In this document: piece after piece, positions 50,901-61,100 of the stretch
How positions within the stretch are numbered: the stretch's first letter is position 1
How the letters are laid out: each line of letters opens with the position of its first letter
Assembly (NCBI RefSeq): GCF_030936135.1
Contig: NC_082594.1
Span: 18,067,553 to 18,131,552 of the forward strand
Reading direction: 5' to 3'
DNA length: 64,000 bases
Origin: Gavia stellata
Taxonomy: Eukaryota > Chordata > Aves > Gaviiformes > Gaviidae
Program-made: the position numbers and the translations under genes
The notes under the pieces: generated by a model
Told to the model about the DNA's origin: nothing
The model's database searches: none
Seen by the model: only the letters and a program-made list of their open reading frames with translations

Positions 50901-52320
50901 CTCGCCTTTGGCATTTGTTCTACCACTTCCAAACGCCCTTTTGGCTGTCACCTCTTCCCTTGTCTGGGCACAGGTTGCTCCAGAACCGCACTGCTCCAGA
51001 TGCCTGACCCCACTTGGTCCACCCCAAACACGCTGTAAGAGCTTGTGCTACGTGGTGCTAATAGAAAACCTCCAGGGTTGTCCCTGGGGAAGCTGCCACG
51101 TCCCCTCCTGCTCATGCCAGCACTACAGGACACCAGCCAAGCACCATCCTCTGGTGGAGCTGCTACAACATGAGCAAGCTGGTGGGCTTTTATTCCTTCC
51201 TTTGGCACAAAGGAAAAAAACCTTCCCCTGCTTTTCTCTCGATGGGAACTATCAGAAGGGATGCCGTGAACTTAGGAGCTAACTTACCTTTACTTTTTCC
51301 ATTTGCCAAGGTAATGCTTTCACGCATTGACGCCAGTCTTTGACTGACCACCCTTTCCATCGCATTTCTATTGTAACTCCAGCTGCTGCCTCATGCTTTC
51401 TCTTCTTCGCATAGAAATTCAGTCGCCATGGGCCCTGTGCAAAGGGCCCTGCTATCTTTCCTGAGGTGCCAACTTTCATGCCGCACTGCATATGGGACAT
51501 GTGGGCACACCAAAGCGCTATCTCAACCATTGGACACACACAGCTGTTCTAGCAAACACCACAGAGATGCTGAAATGCCACCCGGTGACCACAGAAAGAA
51601 CACGCTGCAGGTTGGGCCATAAGCTTCATCTGGGATTCATCTCATCCAATTTTATCTGTGTAGAGGTTAAACATCTAAAGTAATCACATATGGCCTCGTG
51701 TGGCCACCAGGGAAGCGTTGAGTATCGCAACCATAGGCTGCAGTGTCATTTCAGAGATCGTAGGGCATCTCATCTGGCCTCCACAATCTGCTCCAGGTCA
51801 CAGGTCTCCCCAAATCCTGGGTCCTATCTGCCAGTCCCTAGAGATGCCGCAGACTCCATAGGGTGTCTCAGTCGACACCGAGGCAACTGAATCACGCCCC
51901 ACAGAGAGGCACTTCAGACAGGACCTCAGCAACTTTTTTGCACAAAATACATAACTAGCTACATTTAAGAGCTGAATCCCATCATGTGCCAATAGGTCCA
52001 GACTTCTGGAACATTTACCTATAGTCCTATAGGTTGGCTTGCTGTTTGCTTCTTTACTGCATAAAGTTAATTAATCACACAGGTAATAGTGGGTGGAACT
52101 TAGCCCCAGCTTGCAGGCAACTAAAATTTGGTATGGAGAACTACAACTTCATCCAGATGGTCTCTCTTAAGTATCTACTGCCATCAGATTTCCTTACCCC
52201 CCCAGGCTCCAGCTGCTTGTTCAGCTTTACATGTATAGATGCACCAGTTTTAGTGTCTTAATCTGTGACCTGAATCTTACTCCGGTGGTAAAGCAAAAGG
52301 TAACTGGGCCCAAATGCTTT
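47988..52320. other. Intergenic, no gene seen
   Basis: No exon recognised. A 215-codon plus-strand frame (50635-51282) lies in GC-rich DNA with competing frames on both strands and no domain. It is treated as incidental. Confidence 0.5.
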
Positions 52321-53469
52321 TCATATGTATTGGGTTTGCATGGCAAGCTTTTGGTAGCAGGGGGGCTACAGGGGTGGCTTCTGTGAGAAGCTGCTAGAAA
52401 CTTCCCCTATGTCTGATAGAGCCAACACCAGCCGGCTCCAAGATGGACCCACCACTGGCCAAGGCCGAGCCCATCAGTGGCGGTGGTAGTGCCTCTGGGA
52501 TAACATATTTAAGAAGGGGGAAAAACAACTGTGCAACGGCAGCCGGAAGAGAGACGAGTGAGAATATGTGAGAGAAACAACCCTGCAGACCCCAAGGTCA
52601 GTGAAGAAGGAGGAGGAGGAGGTGCTCCAGGCGCCGGAGCAGAGATTCCCCTGCAGCCCCTGGTGAAGACCATGGTGAGGCAGGCTGTGCCCCTGCACCC
52701 ATGGAGGTCCACGGTGGAGCAGATATCCACCTGCAGCCCACGGAGGACCCCACGCTGGAGCAGGCGGATGCCCAAAGGAGGCCGTGATCCCGTGAGAAGC
52801 CCATGCTGAAGCAGGCTCCTGGCAGGACCTGTGGCCCCATGGAGAGAGCAGCCCACGCTGGAGCAGGTTTGCTGGCAGGACTTGTGACCCTGTGGGGGAC
52901 CCACGCTGGAGCAGTCTGTTCCTGAAGGACTGCACCTGTGGAAAGGACCCATGCTGGAGCAGTTTGTGAAGAACGGCAGCCCGTGGGAAGGACTCACATT
53001 GGAGAAGTTCATGGAGAACTGTCTCCCATGGGAGGGACCCCACACTGGAGCAGGGGAAGAGTGTGAGGAGTCCTCCTCCTGAGGAGGAATGAGCAGCAGA
53101 AACAACATGTGATGAACTGACCGCAACCCCCATTCCCCATCCCCCTGTGCTGCTCGGGGAGAGGAGGTAGAGAAATTGGGGGTGAAGTTGAGCCCGGGAA
53201 GAAGGGAGGAGCCAGGGGAAGGTGTTTTTAAGATTTGGTTTTATTTCTCATTATCCTACTCTGATTTGATTGGTAATAAATTAAACTGATTTCCCCAAGT
53301 CGAGTCTGTTTTGCCTGTGATGGTAATTGGTGAGTGATCTCCCTGTCCTTATCTCGAACCATGAGCCTTTTGTTCTCTTTTCTCTCCCCTGTCCAGCTGA
53401 GGAGGGGGAGTGATAAAGCGGCTTTGGAGAGTGCCTGGCATCCAGCCAGGGTCAACCCATCACATCATA
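52321..53469 (+). mobile_element. Solo LTR of an endogenous retrovirus (with 5-bp TSD)
   Basis: The LTR spans 52326-53464 (1139 bp). It starts TGTATTGGG and ends CCCATCACA (TGT...ACA), and is flanked on both sides by the identical pentamer TCATA (52321-52325 and 53465-53469). Inside are a TATA-like TATTTAA (52506-52512), a central minisatellite of roughly 60-70-bp units built around 'CACGCTGGAGCAG' (about 52.70-53.06 kb), and a poly-A signal AATAAA at 53275-53280. All of these fit plus-strand transcription. No internal region or second LTR adjoins it, so it is a solo LTR left by recombination. A 5-bp duplication is usual for ERVL-type (class III) elements. The sequence looks familiar as a repeat of many bird genomes. 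I do not assign a family name. Confidence 0.9.
52690..53065 (+). repeat. Minisatellite inside the LTR
   Basis: At least six imperfect units each carry a core like ACGCTGGAGCAG, ATGCTGGAGCAG or ACACTGGAGCAG, followed by about 50 bp including GGACTTGTG- or GGAAGGAC-type segments and CCCATGGGAGGGACCC. The regular spacing keeps stop codons away and generates long antisense frames (219 codons at 53133-52474, 205 codons at 53126-52509). These are repeat artefacts, not genes. Confidence 0.75.
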
Positions 53470-53819
53470 AAATATTAGCACCTCTTCAACCTCCTGTGCA
53501 TGAACTACTCAGTGAAAAGGCAATGTTCATTGCTGTAGTATCCACTGAACATTTGTTCTGCTATCGCTAAATAAAATCAGGTAAGATTTTTGCTGAATTA
53601 TTTTACTTGAATAAACAACACCAGAAGTACACAAAACCAGTCTGTGTCATCTGATCACCAGTATCTTCAGAAAATGTCATATTTACTTCTTACAGCAAAG
53701 CTCAGCCATTAAAAGAATCATTTGGCCAGTAAAATCAATTAATATAATTTTGAGCAATAAAGAAATTCTAGCTTAAAAAAATAAACAAACCAAGAGCCAC
53801 CTCTTCAGCTGCTGAAAAT

Positions 53820-53825
53820 TTTATT
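53820..53825 (-). promoter_or_regulatory. SLC35F2: Candidate distal poly-A signal of SLC35F2
   Basis: AATAAA on the minus strand (AGAATAAAATTTTC), 1110 bp beyond the stop codon. It would give a 3' UTR of about 1.13 kb ending roughly 330 bp before the solo LTR. Confidence 0.45.
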
Positions 53826-54074
53826 CTTTTGTTACCTCATACACCTGAGCTATGAAGGCTTGTACAAAAAAATGAAATAAAATAAAAACCCAATATGGTT
53901 TTACTGATGTTAAAAATGCAGCCTCATATTTTATAATCATTTACTGTAAATATGAAGAGGGGGAGGAAAACTGCCAATGAATCTACTGAAAGCACTTAAC
54001 CTTTTGGAGATTGTGTCATTGTTGTTGCAATGAGGATTGGCTAAGATGCTTAAATTTTTTTAAGAAATGCCAAT

Positions 54075-54080
54075 TTTATT
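54075..54080 (-). promoter_or_regulatory. SLC35F2: Candidate proximal poly-A signal of SLC35F2
   Basis: AATAAA on the minus strand (TTTGAATAAAATTGG), about 855 bp beyond the stop. It is an alternative to the signal at 53820-53825. Which one is used cannot be decided from the sequence. Confidence 0.45.
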
Positions 54081-54736
54081 CAAATCTTTCTGCAGAAGTA
54101 TGGCCCATTTAAGGGAGAAATTCACTGAGAAGTGAACTTCAGTTCAAACCCTTTTGCTGTCTCATCCAGAAAAAAAATCCTTCAGTTCTTACTGAGCAGA
54201 GCAAGGGCCTGACTTAATCTCCTCCACCTAGTGGGAATGCACCAAACAACAGGCCACTGAAAAAGAAGGGATTATAAAAACACGTATTCAAACTTCCCTT
54301 ACTAGCAAAATTCGAAATAAAATACCTGTAGCAGCCCCAGCTGTGACAGAGAGTGCAGCAATATGAAAAGACGAACATTTGGGTGGAATGTAAGAAGCAA
54401 ATCCTCCAGCGGAAGAATAAAGTCCATCAGCACATGGAAGGTGTATGTATGTAATACAGCTTGCAGAACTAGATCTGAGATGCTGAGTGGCTTTTGCAAG
54501 ATGCTGTTTGAGGGTACCTGGCACTGAGATGCAGGAACCATGAAGCCCTCAGATAGCATCTTGCAGATTTGGGTCCCTAATGCAATATAGAACATATTTG
54601 CTCCAGTTAGTGACCTGAGAGCATGCTTTGGCTTAGTTTTTCCCCCAAGCATTTGCTGTTAAGTTAATTAAACATTTAAAAATAACAGTCTCTCACTTCC
54701 CAGAGACTCCACATAAATACTACTCTCTCTTCTTCT

Positions 54737-54797
54737 AAGGGCCAGATTTTCTGCAAGGGTAAATCAATACAGTTTCACTGATTGAGGATCTGGCCTT
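54737..54797. repeat. Palindromic old repeat in the 3' UTR
   Basis: AAGGGCCAGATTTTC at 54737 onward is mirrored by GAGGATCTGGCCTT at 54784-54797, giving imperfect terminal inverted repeats around GTAAATCAATACAGTTTCAC. It resembles a short palindromic amniote repeat ('gggccagattctgc ... gtaaatc ... actgaagtcaatgg ... gatctggcc'). In RNA of either strand the ends can pair into a hairpin. Confidence 0.5.
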
Positions 54798-54934
54798 AAA
54801 AGTCTATCCAGTGCATTAAAACCAGTGCAGCATGACCTTGGCAGTAGAACAATTCTCCAGATTAATATTTGAGGGAAATTTGGCAGTAAAAAAAAAAAAA
54901 AAAAAATCCTCTATTTTGAAATGCTGCCATTTCT

Positions 54935-55153
54935 TTAATCAGTGCTGACCACCACAGTTTCTCCTCTTGTGAACTGTACAGTTATGGCCGGAGTTTCACT
55001 GTCATTCTCCTCGAGCTTTAGTGCAGCGTTGTCCAAGCCGGTGCTGCCAGGCTGCGGCAAGGCAGTGGGTTCTGCCGTCTGAGTTGGAGTGGAGCAATAC
55101 AAGATGAAGCCCACCATGATGATAACAAAGGACAGGATATAAAGACCTGAAAA
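54935..55153 (-). CDS. SLC35F2: SLC35F2 last coding exon
   Basis: Acceptor TTCTTTCTTCTGCCAG ends at 55154. The exon starts in phase 0 with FSGLYILSF and ends at TAA (54937-54935), 72 residues. It holds the last membrane helix (about residues 1-20 of the exon, ending ILYCSTP) and an acidic, Thr/Ser-rich cytosolic tail with LKLEEN. By my recollection human has about 61 residues here, so this tail is extended by about 11. Confidence 0.95.
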   Translation of the reverse strand, partial: FSGLYILSFVIIMVGFILYCSTPTQTAEPTALPQPGSTGLDNAALKLEENDSETPAITVQFTRGETVVVSTD

Positions 55154-58100
55154 CTGGCAGAAGAAAGAAAGAGACGCTTTAAGTCTTGTCTGATGTAAAA
55201 ACATGTCAATGCTGCCTTGTTTTAAGAACGTGAAAGCTACCCTTCCTTTTAAAAATTATTTCAATGAAGATTATCACCATGATCTGTATTCAGGTCTGAA
55301 AATCAAAATTCAACAGCTCCATTCACTGATAGACTCAAAGAGCTGGCTGGTTTTCTCTGCATCTCATCCTCAACACTGTTGGACAGGGAGTTTCCTTAGG
55401 TCTACATACGAGAATCTTAACAGAGTGACCAAATGGTTGTAAATACAGTGATACTGAAGGATAGGTGTTTGCACACGTGAATGCTGAAATACTGTATTCC
55501 TAAGAAAATTTTGTTTCACCACAGCCAAATATTTCAGGTCCTGGCAAGAGATGAATTGCTCCGTCCTACTGCAAGTCACCAGAGCAGCTGTTCTCTGCAC
55601 AGCTCTCTTAACCATCTGCAGGGCTAGATAAACGTTATTACTGCACCAAAACCGGTTTGCTCTCTACACCCAGCAAGTCCTTAAAGAAAGGGAGACTGGG
55701 GCTCCTTTTAAAAGAGCAGCATTTGTGCTGTTAAGAGTGGTGTGAGGTAAGAGTATGAACTGCCGAGGTACATCAGGCATTTGATTCACTATCATTCACT
55801 TGCCTGTTAAAAGTCCAACAATTGCCAAGATACCTCCACCTTGACAGAAAAATAAATGCTTGCTTTATAACAACAGATTCAATAATACAAAGTGTTCAAG
55901 TCATCCACAGCCAGGAACACTTTTTCAGTGGATTTTTTGAAGTCCTCCATATTGCCTTTGCCAAACAACACTGATTAAACAGCAGAATGAAGGACACAGC
56001 ACATCCTACATCCCACTGTCAATATTCCCTAACCTCCTTAGCGTCCTTAGACATGCTTGAAAAATACATTCTAGTTTATCAAGCAGCAGAGCTGGATGAA
56101 ATGAATGGTAGGACCTGGACAGCGGACTCTGATCCAAAAAAGACTGAGGCATCTACAATTAAGGCACTGCAATTCCTAGCTGGTAGTCACTTGGCTCGGA
56201 AACCCTTGGACGGCACTATGCAAAAGGAAAAGCAGACTGAAACAGAGTGGCCTTGTGATATGTGCTCTCTCGCCTCACCTTGCTGGCTGTTTGCCTGGAG
56301 AAGCTTGTACCCAAGTGTTCACTCTGCACAGGAAAAAGCACCAAGCTCTGAAGATGCCCTGATGGAGACAGCAGCAGCATCCGTGGCCCTACCCGTGACT
56401 GGCCCATTCCCATCAAACAGGCAGAGCTTGGGTCTGTATCAAAGCACGTGCACAACTTCTCCAGAAGGCAACCTAAGGCCGTGAGTGAACATGTGCTTGC
56501 ATGCAAGGCCATGTGGCTGGCAGGTGAGACCAGGCGGTCACAGTAGCTCGTAGTGCGTACAAAGCAGCACGTGTCTCTGATCCTGCTCAGAATTAATTCC
56601 TCCCTGAACAGACACACAGCCACCAAGCCAGGGCGCCAAACCCGTTGCAGCGTAGCTGTGATTCAAGGCCTGCCTATGTGTTCGCAGCTATCGGCTCAGG
56701 CGAACCTTAACCATGCTGCTCCAACAGGCCTATGCTCTTTTCTTTTTTTTTTTCTTTCTTTCATTTTTGGGGAGGGCTCAGTAGTCTTTTCCTGGGTTGT
56801 TTTCCTCTTTTTTTTTTTTTTTTCATTTCAAATACTGCAGCAACTTCATTGCTTCAGACACTGATTTCAGTCATACCTGTGCAGCTTATAAACCCATACT
56901 CACTATCAAGCCGAAAGACTACTTTAAATGTTAGTGGAGAGTTGTAACTCCATCTAGTGTCTGTATTTGCAGCAGACTGCCTTCCATAGGACTTTATACA
57001 ACAAAAGCATTTGGAGACCTTTTTTAATATCTCTTGAGGGATTACAGGTATCTATATAATGAGCTCATTAGAGCAAGCACAGCAAAGATTCATTATGGAA
57101 TAAAAGGAAAAAAAAAAAGAGCTCATCAAAACAGGTACGCAAAATTCACATTTCACCTTAAACAGACATGGTTAGGGCTGAAAAGTTGAGTGCACTAGCA
57201 AAACACTGTGCACAAGTCAAAACCTCATAAATTCCTGGGCCCGGTCTCTGCTGCAGCCAGTGCATGTTTGTGCTGCTTCTGTTTCAGAGCAGGCTCAGAC
57301 CACGGCAGTTCAGAGCTCTCTGTGGCTCGCTCCACTCTGCAGCGCAGCCAAGGCTTCAGTGGCTTGCTATGAAATATCATCTGGTAATAGGGAATACAGA
57401 GCGATCCCTTGCATTTTTGTTTGTAGATTCCTGTGTCCAGGGTGCTTCTTAATCCAGGAAATGTCCTGCCTGGTTTCTTTGCCCCATAGGTAAAGAAACC
57501 TATATGGTTAACTTGGCAATAAGATTTTCTACTGCTAAGTGTTATGTTAAAAGCCATGTCAAAAATCAAGCTCTCTCAGTTCTTGGTTCCTAAGCTATCT
57601 CAGATCCTCTGATTACTAAAGATGCAGCATTATTATTGCTCCCCTTTTTGCTACTTCATTGTTTCTAACCACAGATGCAAGTTCCCATTTTAAGAAGTAT
57701 CTGAAATTCTCTCATAATTCAACCCCAAAGTCTTCTCTAATTAATTTTTCCTTTTTGCTACCAGAATACCCCGCAGTTAGTAAAATTATGGGATGATCTG
57801 AACCCAGAAAAACCTCTCCTCAAAATAAGCTAAAAATCCTGAAGAATAAAAGTTTATTAGATCTCTTTCAAAGCTCTTGCTTACTTCTCCCTCTTTACTA
57901 TTAAGAATATAAATTTATAATCACTTCTTGAGTTAAGCTATCTGGGTACCAAAATATATGTTTGAAAGTGACCTAGAAAGGATTTTTTAAATTGTTAGAA
58001 CGTAAGTATGGTTCGCTTCCTACATTCATTTTTAATGGATGCTTTGTAGCTTGGAGCAAATTTTGGAAACCAAAATAGGGAGGAAAGCTGAGCTACAAGA

Positions 58101-61100
58101 GCTTTTTGAAAAGGAAAATCAAGCTGTAGTCAGATCCTACCACTACCAGACCTCAGCCCTGTAAAATAAATTGGTCTTCATTTTCAGAAACAAATCTGAC
58201 CTAAAAGCTTCTGGCTTTCCATAATGCTGAAGAGAAAGCAACCACATGGAATAATACAAATTAAGTTCTTAAGAGAAGTTCACAAGCTTCTCAGTAAGCC
58301 CTTCCCAGTCACCAAGCGACTGACTCAATTAGTCCAACTGCTATAACAAGCTAGGTTCCCACAAATGATTCTGGATGAAAAGAGTAGGGTGGAATGAAAT
58401 CTTTTTAGCACTGTCATTTAGCTTGAATAGACAGTACCAAAAATATTTCAGAGAGCAATAAAAGTAACTCCTTTTGGAGAGCATACAGAATAATATATTT
58501 ATCTGCATTTTTTCAGTTCCTTTAGGCTCTCCTTAGCAGTAGCACTGAGAGAGCTTGATTCTTATCCCAAGATGTTGGTAATGAATAGATTAAATTTCTA
58601 AAAGAAAATATTAATTTCTGGAAATCAAGCCACACTGCTCCTCCCTCAGAGGAGCATGAAATGCTTTTCAGAACAGGGAGATTCAAACACTCTCCTTGAA
58701 CACTTGGATGAACCAAATCTAACACACAGTTCCACATAGGGCTCACGGCAAGAACCACGTGAACACCTTGGGAAATTATTTACTATCTCTTAACATTAAC
58801 TCTAACGTATTCCATCAAGTGTGAAATTGTTTGAAAATCACTATCTGCCTAATGGTGCGATGCTATGCAATTAACTAAGTATGACTCCTCCTGATTGACA
58901 TCTGCCAACAATGAATGATACAAGCTGTAGAAATGTGTAAGTGCAAACAACTGTTCAGGGGCTTTTAAGAACATTATGCTTTATTTATAATTTTGGAGAA
59001 AAATGTAACTGAAATTATAGTGAAAGAATGAAGGTACTTACCTTATAGAAAAAAAGGAAAAGCCCAAAGAACAGACTGTAGAGATCGGCAGTCAGAATAC
59101 CCAGGTTGACCGAGGTTGCGCTGGTAACTTTAATCACTACTGGCATGAAGCTATACAGCCCAAACATACACAGGGCAAAGACTGCGAACAGTAATGCTGT
59201 AAAACAAGATGACAATTTACTCCTAAGGCACAGAATAATGATTTTAAAGAACACTGATATTCTTCAGATGCTTTAAAACTATGCATTTTTGTCTTTTAGG
59301 ATAAGGTCTCCTAAAAGATATGGGAATGTAAATTTAAGGAAAACATGGCAGAAACTCTTCTTTTTCAAGACTACCCTGTATTGCAAAAATTACTTTATCT
59401 ATACAAGAAAGTTCTTGTTCTTTCCCAGTTAATGTAAGAGCTGACTGAAGAAATTTAGAGCCACATTTCTTAATAACATGCAGTTCTGTTGAGATCAAAA
59501 TGTGTCACAAAATCTATTTTCCCAGTATTTCATTTAGGAAGGACAACACTAAAATGTTCTTGTGATGTTCCAACACTAAACATGTCTCTGATTAAACAGG
59601 TTTAATTTTCACTTTTTGCAATTTATTTTGAGAATTTGCTTCATTCTATATATAAAATGGAAAACCTGAGCTCAAAGGTTTTAATGTTCTATCCTGCAAA
59701 CCTTATCTCTTTGCCAAGCTGCAAAGTTTGCAGAAGGTACATTTGTGGCAATATGAATGCTGCTTAATATCCAGTGAAAGAAAATTAAATCCCCAGCATT
59801 TCAAGTCTAAATTATTATCTTCTTCCAGTGTTCTGAAAAAATGCACATAATTTTGTCATACACATACCAATTTTCCAGTTCCATTGAATTCTTATTATCT
59901 CCCTATGTTCCACAATGGCTCTAGAGTTAGAGAAAAGATATAATACAGTAAAAAAAGGAAAAAAAGCGTATCATATTCAAATAGAGAATTTCATTATCAG
60001 ACTACATAAGAAAAATTTTCATTTATAATCCCTTAATTTTTTGTTTGAAATGCTATTGAATGACACTAACTCCAACATCTAACAAGCACGAAAAAAGACT
60101 TGAAAATTAAAGTGCCTGAAAGTCAAGAACACTTTTATTTAATTCTTATGCCTTCTTCCCAGGCTTTTTCATCCTTCAGAGATTCAGTTTCATTTGATAT
60201 ACCATTTGAAGAAATTATTAACTATAATGATGAGAAATGAGGAACATAGAAATCATTAGATAGACTTAAGTGCACGCGGTCTGTTACTCTAACATGGTTA
60301 TTTATAAGAGTATACATGGCTTCATTTTAAACTGAAGTTTAATATGGAAGACCTCCTACTACTGATTATCTCCAAAACTTTTCCACAGAGAAAAACCATT
60401 AAGAAATATGTTCCTGTGAACAGTCCTCAGCATACTGAGTGTCCTCATGAAGATCAACAAAATCAAAAATACAGCCAAGTATCATATGTGTTCAATTGCA
60501 GGATTTCAGCTTTAGAATTGCTGTAGTAAGAGTAGTGCAAATAAAAAGGATATAAAACAGATGCTGATCAGCAACAAAAATAAAATTCAACTGGAAGGAC
60601 ACCCATATAGGCCAAATGCAGATGTAACAAAGAATTAATTTAATAACAACAGTATCATTTCATGGTAGACAAGCAATCATCTGTAGAATATTCTTAATTA
60701 GTTTTAAAATAAATATTAGATCCTTACAGCTGTAGACCGCTGATAATAGTCCCAAACAAGCCCACCATTCCTAGAAACTCCACTCTGCTCAGATTTTTCA
60801 CAATGTATTCCTCACTCACATTAGAAATGGCATACAAAGAAGCACCAAGAAGCACTAAGACATCTCCAATCACCACGTCACTACCTGTACAGAAATATTA
60901 ATCCACAATAAGGGTAATGCTGCAAACACTTTTTAACTTTCCTTAAAAAGACAAGCAAATTTATCTCTAACATCTCTATCTTCCTAGCGCCTTCCAGGGT
61001 AAGGGGAAAGGAATCATCTCTCGTGTGTGCAGATGAGTGGCTTGATGTCTGAGCATGGACTCTGCTACCTGCTCACCTCACCCTGCACAGTCTGGAATGA

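Larger units (their letters stand above)
53800..54934 (-). other. SLC35F2: SLC35F2 3' UTR (inferred)
   Basis: Non-coding DNA between the SLC35F2 stop codon and the distal poly-A signal. It includes an A-tract of about 19 bases at 54888-54906 (U-tract in the transcript) and an inverted-repeat element at 54737-54797. The extent is inferred from poly-A signals only. Confidence 0.5.

Noticed and set aside
50635..51282. 215-codon plus-strand frame as a gene
   Set aside because: GC-rich segment with at least five competing frames on both strands. No recognisable motif.
52474..53133. 219-codon minus-strand frame as a novel protein
   Set aside because: It lies wholly inside a solo LTR and is built from tandem minisatellite units, with an equally long overlapping frame in another register.
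55987..56484. 165-codon plus-strand frame inside the last SLC35F2 intron
   Set aside because: Antisense intronic, no domain, and an overlapping 136-codon frame on the other strand.
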